This document shows positions 6,519-11,329 of a stretch of DNA of 14,206 nt, piece by piece. A program made the translations under genes and the position numbers. Origin of the DNA: an uncultured Gemmatimonadota bacterium (GTDB taxonomy: Bacteria; Gemmatimonadota; Gemmatimonadetes; Gemmatimonadales; GWC2-71-9); the NCBI GenBank assembly GCA_946887295.1, contig CAMPKP010000084.1, forward strand, positions 1 through 14,206, written 5' to 3'. The notes under the pieces are model-generated. The model was not told the origin of the DNA. It made no database searches and saw only the letters and a program-made list of their open reading frames with translations. Within the stretch, counting starts at the first letter, position 1. Every line of letters begins with the position of its first letter.

Positions 6519-7445
6519 ATGAGCTCCAGCCTTCGCTTCTTCACGGCGGACGTGTTCACGACCGAGATGTTCGGCGGAAACCAGCTCGCGGTCTTCCCCT
6601 CCGCCATAGGGCTCGAGGCCAGGTTGATGCAGGCGATCGCCCGGGAGCTCAATCTCTCGGAGACGGTGTTCGTGTTCCCTGCCGAGAGCCCCGCCAACAC
6701 CCGGAAGCTTCGAATCTTCACGCCGGGCGCCGAGCTCCCGTTCGCCGGCCATCCGACACTGGGCGCAGCGTTCGTGCTGGCATCCATCGGCGAGCTGGCC
6801 CTCCAGGGTGAGACCACGAAGATCGTGTTCGAGGAGGGAGTGGGCCCCGTTCGGGTGACGATCCGGGTCGAGAAGGGGGCGCCGACCTACTGTGAGCTCA
6901 CCGCGGCGCGCCTTCCGGAGTTCGGGCCGCCACCCCCGCCGCTCGAGGATATTGCGGCGGTCCTCTCGCTGCGCCCGGACCAGGTCAGGACCGACGCGCT
7001 CTCGCCGCGCGGCGTCTCCTGCGGCGTCCCGTTCTTCTTCGTGCCGCTCCGCGACCAGGAGGCCCTCGCCCGGGCCCGGCCGAACCTGTCGGTATGGCAG
7101 CGGGCGTTCTCCACCTGGTGGGCACCGAACCTCTACCCGTTCGTGGAGAATGCCGGCCGCGATGGTGCGGACATCCGCGCCCGGATGTTCGGGCCCGACC
7201 TCGGCATCGTGGAAGACCCGGCGACAGGCTCGGCCGCGGCCGGTCTGGCGGGTTATCTGGCAGCCACCCGGCCCGCAGACAACGCAACGCTCCGCTGGGT
7301 GGTGGATCAGGGCATCGAGATGGGGCGCCCGAGCCGGCTGTACGTGGAGTGCGATCGGGTGGGAGAGCGCATCGAGGCCGTCAGAGTGGGCGGCTCATCG
7401 GTCATGGTGGGCGAGGCGCGCCTGCTAGTCCCGGTCCGCGGGTGA
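6519..7445 (+). CDS. PhzF-family isomerase/epimerase-like protein
   Basis: 308 residues, full length for the PhzF/DapF-fold family. Seen: [17 protein letters not shown] (10-26), catalytic-type Glu48 in NLSETVFV (45-52), [18 protein letters not shown] (65-82) and the second half-domain motif [16 protein letters not shown] (232-247). These glycine-rich segments line the active-site cleft between the two pseudo-symmetric halves. The original member, PhzF, isomerises trans-2,3-dihydro-3-hydroxyanthranilate in phenazine synthesis. No other phenazine gene is here, and most family members have unknown substrates, so phenazine synthesis should not be assumed. It probably shares a transcript with arfB (26-base gap). 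Its stop codon lies in the loop of a small hairpin facing comM. Confidence 0.92.
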   Translation: MSSSLRFFTADVFTTEMFGGNQLAVFPSAIGLEARLMQAIARELNLSETVFVFPAESPANTRKLRIFTPGAELPFAGHPTLGAAFVLASIGELALQGETTKIVFEEGVGPVRVTIRVEKGAPTYCELTAARLPEFGPPPPPLEDIAAVLSLRPDQVRTDALSPRGVSCGVPFFFVPLRDQEALARARPNLSVWQRAFSTWWAPNLYPFVENAGRDGADIRARMFGPDLGIVEDPATGSAAAGLAGYLAATRPADNATLRWVVDQGIEMGRPSRLYVECDRVGERIEAVRVGGSSVMVGEARLLVPVRG

Positions 7446-7452
7446 CCCGACC
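7433..7452 (+). terminator. Weak hairpin at the phzF stop codon
   Basis: CGGG/CCCG stem with the TGA stop codon as its 3-base loop, extended by GGT/ACC across a 3-base bulge. No T-run follows. It lies in the convergent 69-base gap between phzF and comM, so it could help end transcripts from either side, but it is short and may be chance. Confidence 0.25.
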
Positions 7453-7514
7453 AGTTGTGCGCGCCGGGCCAACCGTGCAATTTTCAGCATCTCCAATCCG
7501 CTTTCGTCCGGGTG

Positions 7515-9053
7515 CTAAGCCGCATCGCGCCGCCGGTCCAGACTTCGGTACTGGACGGCCTCGCTGACGTGCTGCGCGCTCGGCTCCGCGGCACCCTCCA
7601 GGTCGGCGATCGTACGCGCGATCTTGAGCACACGGTGGTAGGCACGGGCCGACAGCCCGAGCCGGTCGACCGCGTTCTTCAACAGCGACTCGACCGGGCC
7701 GGCCAGCCGACAATGCCGCCGGAGCTCGCGGGCGCCCATGTGGGCGTTGGCGTACAGCCCGATGTGGCTCCGGAAGCGGTGGCGCTGGGCGTCGCGGGCG
7801 CGCTCCACCCGGGCCCGGATCACCGCGCTCGATTCCTCGTCGGCACCCCCGGCGAGATCGCGATAGGCGACCGTCGGCACCTCGAGGTGGATGTCGATGC
7901 GGTCGAGCAGCGGACCTGAGACCCGGGACCGATAGCGCTCGACATCGATGGGGGCACAACGGCACGGCCGGACCGTATCGCCCAGGTAGCCGCAGGGACA
8001 CGGGTTCATCGCCGCCGCCAGCATCATGCGCGCCGGGTAGGTCAGGCTCATCGCCGCGCGGCTCAGGGTGACCGTTCCGTCCTCCAGCGGCTGGCGCAGA
8101 ACCTCCAGCACGCTTCGCCGGAACTCCGGCAGCTCGTCGAGGAACAGGACGCCGCCGTGCGCGAGGCTCACCTCGCCAGGCCGGGGCGACGAGCCGCCCC
8201 CGATGAGGCCGGCATCGCTCACGGTGTGGTGGGGTGCACGGAAGGGTCGCACGATGCAGAGGGACTGCCCCGGCGCCAGCAGACCGGCCACGCTGTGAAC
8301 CCGCGTGGTCTCCAGCGCCTCCTCCATTGTCATGGAGGGCAGGATCGTGGGGAGGCGGCGGGCGAGCATGGTCTTCCCGGCGCCGGGCGGGCCGATCAGC
8401 AGAATGTTGTGGGCACCGGCCGCCGCGATCTCGAGCGCGCGCTTCGCGGCGGCCTGGCCACGGACGTCGGCGAAGTCCACCGGATCGGCGACCGGGCTCG
8501 ACATGAGAACGCTCAAATCCAGGCGGGTGGCAGGGATCGGTCGCTCGCCCCTGAGGTGGGCGCACACCTCGGCGAGGGTGCGGGCGCCCCGCACCTCGAG
8601 GTCCCGAACGACCGCAGCCTCGGACAGGTTGTCCGCCGGAAGGATCAATGCGGTACACCCGGAGGACCGGGCGGCAAGGGCGATGGAGAGGGCCCCCCGG
8701 ATGGGCCGGAGATCGCCCTCCAGGCCGACTTCTCCTAACACCATGGTCCCTTTGAGGTTAGCTTCCGGTATCTGGCCGCTGGCGACCAAAAGTCCCAGGG
8801 CAATCGGCAGATCGAGCGCGGAACCATCCTTGCGTATGTCCGCGGGAGCCAGGTTCACCGTGATCCGCCGCAGGGGAAATTGAAAGCCGGCATTGGCGAG
8901 GGCCGCGGAGACCCGCTCCCGCCCCTCCTTTACTGCTCCGTTCGGCAGGCCTACGGTGGAGAAGGACGGCAGCCCGCTGCTGATGTCGACCTCGACTTCG
9001 ACCGGAAACGCGTCGATACCCAGGACGGCGGCGGATCGGATTCGCGAGAGCAT
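7515..9053 (-). CDS. comM: YifB/ComM-family AAA+ ATPase (Mg-chelatase-like)
   Basis: 512 residues, full length. ComM of naturally transformable bacteria is a hexameric helicase that promotes branch migration during integration of transforming DNA; many non-competent bacteria also carry it. Layout: N-terminal Lon-like ChlI domain (about 1-170, SGLPSFSTVGLPNGAVKEGR at 26-45), AAA+ domain with Walker A GPPGAGKT (221-228), FRAPHHTVSDAGLIGGG (271-287) and Walker B GGVLFLDELPEF (300-311), a four-cysteine segment NPCPCG...RPCRC (Cys352, 354, 364, 366), and a C-terminal helical domain (about 410-505, LSARAYHRVLKIARTIADLE). The open frame runs on upstream to 9713, but MLSRIRSAAVLGIDAFPVEV is the usual family N-terminus. 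The leader is unusual: no Shine-Dalgarno sequence, and a 12-bp GC inverted repeat ends one base before the ATG. No dprA, comEC or other competence gene is in view. Confidence 0.94.
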   Translation of the reverse strand: MLSRIRSAAVLGIDAFPVEVEVDISSGLPSFSTVGLPNGAVKEGRERVSAALANAGFQFPLRRITVNLAPADIRKDGSALDLPIALGLLVASGQIPEANLKGTMVLGEVGLEGDLRPIRGALSIALAARSSGCTALILPADNLSEAAVVRDLEVRGARTLAEVCAHLRGERPIPATRLDLSVLMSSPVADPVDFADVRGQAAAKRALEIAAAGAHNILLIGPPGAGKTMLARRLPTILPSMTMEEALETTRVHSVAGLLAPGQSLCIVRPFRAPHHTVSDAGLIGGGSSPRPGEVSLAHGGVLFLDELPEFRRSVLEVLRQPLEDGTVTLSRAAMSLTYPARMMLAAAMNPCPCGYLGDTVRPCRCAPIDVERYRSRVSGPLLDRIDIHLEVPTVAYRDLAGGADEESSAVIRARVERARDAQRHRFRSHIGLYANAHMGARELRRHCRLAGPVESLLKNAVDRLGLSARAYHRVLKIARTIADLEGAAEPSAQHVSEAVQYRSLDRRRDAA

Positions 9054-9054
9054 G

Positions 9055-9104
9055 GCGGGGCGGCGGTGAAGGTGCCGGCAAGCTAGACCACTCCGCCGCC
9101 CCGC
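9055..9104 (-). promoter_or_regulatory. 12-bp GC stem-loop abutting the comM start codon
   Basis: Perfect inverted repeat GCGGGGCGGCGG / CCGCCGCCCCGC, all G-C pairs, with a 26-base spacer that contains the 8-base palindrome TGCCGGCA (9073-9080). In the comM transcript the hairpin ends one base before the ATG at 9053 and takes the place of a ribosome-binding site. As DNA it also lies in the 108-base divergent promoter region shared with the lipoprotein gene. The repeat is seen directly; translational control is inferred. Confidence 0.55.
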
Positions 9105-9110
9105 AGGTAC

Positions 9111-9124
9111 CGGTGACCTCACCG
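9111..9124. promoter_or_regulatory. Inverted repeat in the comM/lipoprotein divergent region
   Basis: CGGTGA-CC-TCACCG, perfect 6-base arms with a 2-base spacer, 37 bases upstream of the lipoprotein ATG and 57 bases upstream of the comM ATG. Position and symmetry suit an operator for a dimeric regulator, but no regulator gene is adjacent and no second copy was seen in the window. Confidence 0.3.
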
Positions 9125-9161
9125 TAAGGACCCGAAAAACGCAGCCCCGTTCTGGAGCCCG

Positions 9162-9617
9162 ATGATGCGTCTTGCCCGTTGGCACTTTCTGCCTTTCCTG
9201 GTCGCCGCCTGTGCCATGCCCAAGGCCGGCGCCGCCCCCGTCGCGCCCGTCGAGCGCGCCTGGGCCGTGCCGACGCTGGAGCTGTATCAGGCGTGGTGGA
9301 TCAAGACGGAAGAGTGCTCCGGGCTCCGCGGTGACATGTCCCAGGTCACCTTCTACGCCGTGGACTCGCCCTCCGGCGCGATCTCGCTCGGCACCGAGGT
9401 GGCGCACGGCTGGTGGATGCGCAGGGGAAACAGGATCTATCTCCCTGCCAACGCCCTCGGTGAGGAATGGCTGGTCCGGCACGAGATGCTGCACGCCCTG
9501 CTGCAGCGGGGCTCGCACCCGCCGGAGAAGTTCGTCAAGGCCTGCCACCTCTCCTCGCTCAAGACCTGGCGGGACTCGACCCTGGCCGCCGATCCCCTGA
9601 ATCCCGAGGGCCGCTGA
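9162..9617 (+). CDS. Putative lipoprotein with HExxH zinc-metallopeptidase motif
   Basis: 151 residues, family not named. The N-terminus MMRLARWHFLPFLVAAC is a lipoprotein signal: positive start, hydrophobic core and lipobox VAAC with Cys17. It should be exported and lipid-anchored. The mature part ends with LVRHEMLHALLQRG (104-117), an HExxH zinc motif (His107, Glu108, His111), followed by SHPPEKFVKAC with His119 as a possible further ligand. Cys52 and Cys128 could form a disulfide. The domain is much smaller than most HExxH proteases, so it may be a minimal metallopeptidase or a non-catalytic relative. GGAG lies 4 bases before the first ATG and 7 before the second (9165), so the true start may be 9165. 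It is divergent from comM, and a strong terminator separates it from the S41 protease gene. Confidence 0.8.
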   Translation: MMRLARWHFLPFLVAACAMPKAGAAPVAPVERAWAVPTLELYQAWWIKTEECSGLRGDMSQVTFYAVDSPSGAISLGTEVAHGWWMRRGNRIYLPANALGEEWLVRHEMLHALLQRGSHPPEKFVKACHLSSLKTWRDSTLAADPLNPEGR

Positions 9618-9639
9618 AGGCTCCGGCGGCCCTCGTTTT
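9605..9639 (+). terminator. Intrinsic terminator of the HExxH lipoprotein gene
   Basis: Perfect 10-bp stem CGAGGGCCGC / GCGGCCCTCG with an 11-base loop, followed at once by TTTT (9636-9639). The left arm is the last codons of the gene and the TGA stop (9615-9617) begins the loop, so coding and terminator sequence overlap. Confidence 0.8.
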
Positions 9640-9685
9640 GCTGCAAGTTCTGGCGGTTCGTTCGCGTACCAGCATTCTTCTCCAG

Positions 9686-9716
9686 AGATTGCATCCGGCA
9701 GTCCGCCTGGCAATCT
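9686..9716 (+). promoter_or_regulatory. Inverted repeat in the S41 protease leader
   Basis: AGATTGC / GCAATCT, perfect 7-base arms with a 17-base spacer that can form a further small stem (GGC/GCC). It lies 16 bases before the protease ATG; the putative ribosome-binding sequence GGGAG (9719-9723) starts 2 bases after it. It is either a leader hairpin near the ribosome-binding site or an operator. No convincing -35/-10 pair was found in 9640-9732. Confidence 0.3.
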
Positions 9717-9732
9717 GCGGGAGCATCAGGCG

Positions 9733-11307
9733 ATGAAGTCTTTCCCCCGGGCGCGTTGGATCGCGCTGACATCAGTCGTAGCGCTCGCCTTCCTCAGCGG
9801 CGCGTGGCTCACCCGAGCCAAGCCGTCCGCCCGGGGTAGCGTGTACCAGCAGGCCCGTCTCTTCGAGAATGTGGTCGGGGCCATCAATCGCCATTACATC
9901 GACTCGCTCGGCGAGGGCGACCTCTACCAGCGCGCTGCCGCGGCCCTCGTGACCTCCCTGAACGACCCCTACGCCGAGCTGCTGGTCCACGAGAGCTATC
10001 GCGAGTACCAGCGGCAGATGACGGGCACCCAGCTGGACCTCGGCGTTCAGGACGCCCCCACTGAGTCCGGCGCCGGCCTGGGCGAGGGCGCGACCGTTGG
10101 TGCCGGAGACGAGATCCTGAGCATCGACGGCAGGAGTACTGCCGGCTGGAGCACCTCGAAGGTCGAGGACGCGCTGCGGCGAGGCACCGGGTCGAGCGTC
10201 ACCGTTGTGGTGCGCCCGGTCGGCTCCGATCGGCCCGTCGTACGCCGGATCACGCGCACTCCCGTCCACGTGCCCGCCGCGTCCCCGGGAGTGCTGCTGG
10301 ACGGGGGCGTGGGTTACGTCGTGCTGCACCGGATGAGCGATCACGCCGCCGACGAGCTTCGCGCCGCGGTCGACCGTCTGAAGAACGCGGGAATGAAGGC
10401 GCTGGTGCTGGACCTCCGCTCCAATCCGGGCGGCCTCATCCGCGAGGGCGTGAAGGTCGCGGGTCTCTTCCTCCAGCCGGGCGACACCGTGGCCGTGAGC
10501 CGGGGCCGCGCGACGACGTCCCGGGTCTATCTGGCGTCGGAGTCCGCCGGCTGGGACGACATCCGGCTGGTACTGCTGGTGAATCGCGGGACGGCCAGCT
10601 CGGCCGAGGTCATCGCGGGTGCGCTCCAGGATCACGACCGCGCCGCGATCGTCGGGACCCCCACCTACGGCAAGGGCGTGCTCCAGACGACCTATCCCCT
10701 CGGTGAGGAGGTGGCGCTGAAGCTCACTACTGCGAAGTGGTTCACCCCCAGCGGCCGCTGGGTGCAGCGCCCTCCGGCCCAGGCTGTCGGCGCCGCAGGA
10801 AACCGCACCCCGGCCCTCGAGCCTCAGGTCTTCCGCACCGTGGCCGGTCGGCCGATCCCGGACCAGAGCGGCATCCTCCCGGACCTGACGGTGCGCTCGT
10901 CCCTGCGGACCGACGGAGAGCGGGTGCTGTACACCGCGCTGGGCGACGATCTCGAGCGCTTCCGGCGGGTGCTGAGCGCGTACGCCGCCGAGCTGCGGGC
11001 CGACGGCAGCGTGACCGACGAGGCGTTTCAGGTGACGGCGCAGATGCGGGAGGGGCTCTACCAGCGGCTGCTGGAGGAGGGCGTGTCGCTGAGCCCGGAG
11101 ACCTACCAGGACGCGTCGGGGTACGTCACCGACCAGCTGGGCTACGAGATCGCCAGGGAGTTGTTCGGCACGGAGTCGGTGGTGCGCCGCCAGGCGAAGG
11201 CCGACCGCCAGCTCCAGGCCGCGCTCCGGCTTCTCCGCACCGCCGACTCGCAGCAGGAGGCGATCACGTCGGCGGTGGCGGCCCAGGCGGCGGGCCGGGC
11301 GAGGTAG
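9733..11307 (+). CDS. S41 family C-terminal processing protease (CtpA-like) with reduced PDZ
   Basis: 524 residues, anchored by an N-terminal signal/membrane segment (about 9-27) and acting outside the cytoplasmic membrane. Order: helical region (36-98), PDZ-type region (about 98-177), catalytic S41 core (185-345), then a helical C-terminal domain (about 400-505). The core shows GGVGYVVL (191-198), LVLDLRSNPGGL (224-235), LLVNRGTASSAEVIAGALQD (281-300) and TPTYGKGVLQ (309-318). Ser289 and Lys314 are 25 residues apart, the spacing of the Ser/Lys dyad in CtpA and Tsp. The PDZ is odd. Between TGTQLDLGV and GAGDEILSIDG only about 17 residues remain, and the usual strand plus PxxxTPAxxAG helix segment is missing. 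Substrate capture may therefore differ. The start has GGGAG 9 bases upstream. It is convergent with the histidine kinase gene, and a shared hairpin covers its stop codon. Confidence 0.93.
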   Translation: MKSFPRARWIALTSVVALAFLSGAWLTRAKPSARGSVYQQARLFENVVGAINRHYIDSLGEGDLYQRAAAALVTSLNDPYAELLVHESYREYQRQMTGTQLDLGVQDAPTESGAGLGEGATVGAGDEILSIDGRSTAGWSTSKVEDALRRGTGSSVTVVVRPVGSDRPVVRRITRTPVHVPAASPGVLLDGGVGYVVLHRMSDHAADELRAAVDRLKNAGMKALVLDLRSNPGGLIREGVKVAGLFLQPGDTVAVSRGRATTSRVYLASESAGWDDIRLVLLVNRGTASSAEVIAGALQDHDRAAIVGTPTYGKGVLQTTYPLGEEVALKLTTAKWFTPSGRWVQRPPAQAVGAAGNRTPALEPQVFRTVAGRPIPDQSGILPDLTVRSSLRTDGERVLYTALGDDLERFRRVLSAYAAELRADGSVTDEAFQVTAQMREGLYQRLLEEGVSLSPETYQDASGYVTDQLGYEIARELFGTESVVRRQAKADRQLQAALRLLRTADSQQEAITSAVAAQAAGRAR

Positions 11308-11319
11308 GAGCCCGGCCCG
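11291..11319. terminator. GC hairpin between convergent protease and kinase genes
   Basis: Perfect 10-bp stem CGGGCCGGGC / GCCCGGCCCG with a 9-base loop. The TAG stop of the S41 protease (11305-11307) lies inside the loop. There is no T-run on either side. With only 22 bases between the two convergent stops it may serve as a bidirectional, non-canonical terminator or 3'-end barrier. Confidence 0.5.
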
Positions 11320-11329
11320 AAGGAGTGCC

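Noticed and set aside
6519..7445. Phenazine biosynthesis gene
   Set aside because: PhzF-fold proteins are widespread with diverse or unknown substrates, and no phzA/B/D/E/G gene is nearby.
9176..9192. TGGCAC...TGC resembling a sigma-54 -24/-12 site
   Set aside because: Only 8 bases separate GG and GC instead of 10, and it lies inside the lipoprotein signal sequence.
9054..9713. 220-codon upstream extension of the comM frame
   Set aside because: The extension runs antisense through the lipoprotein gene and its terminator, has no domain, and ComM proteins normally begin at MLSRIRSA-like sequence.
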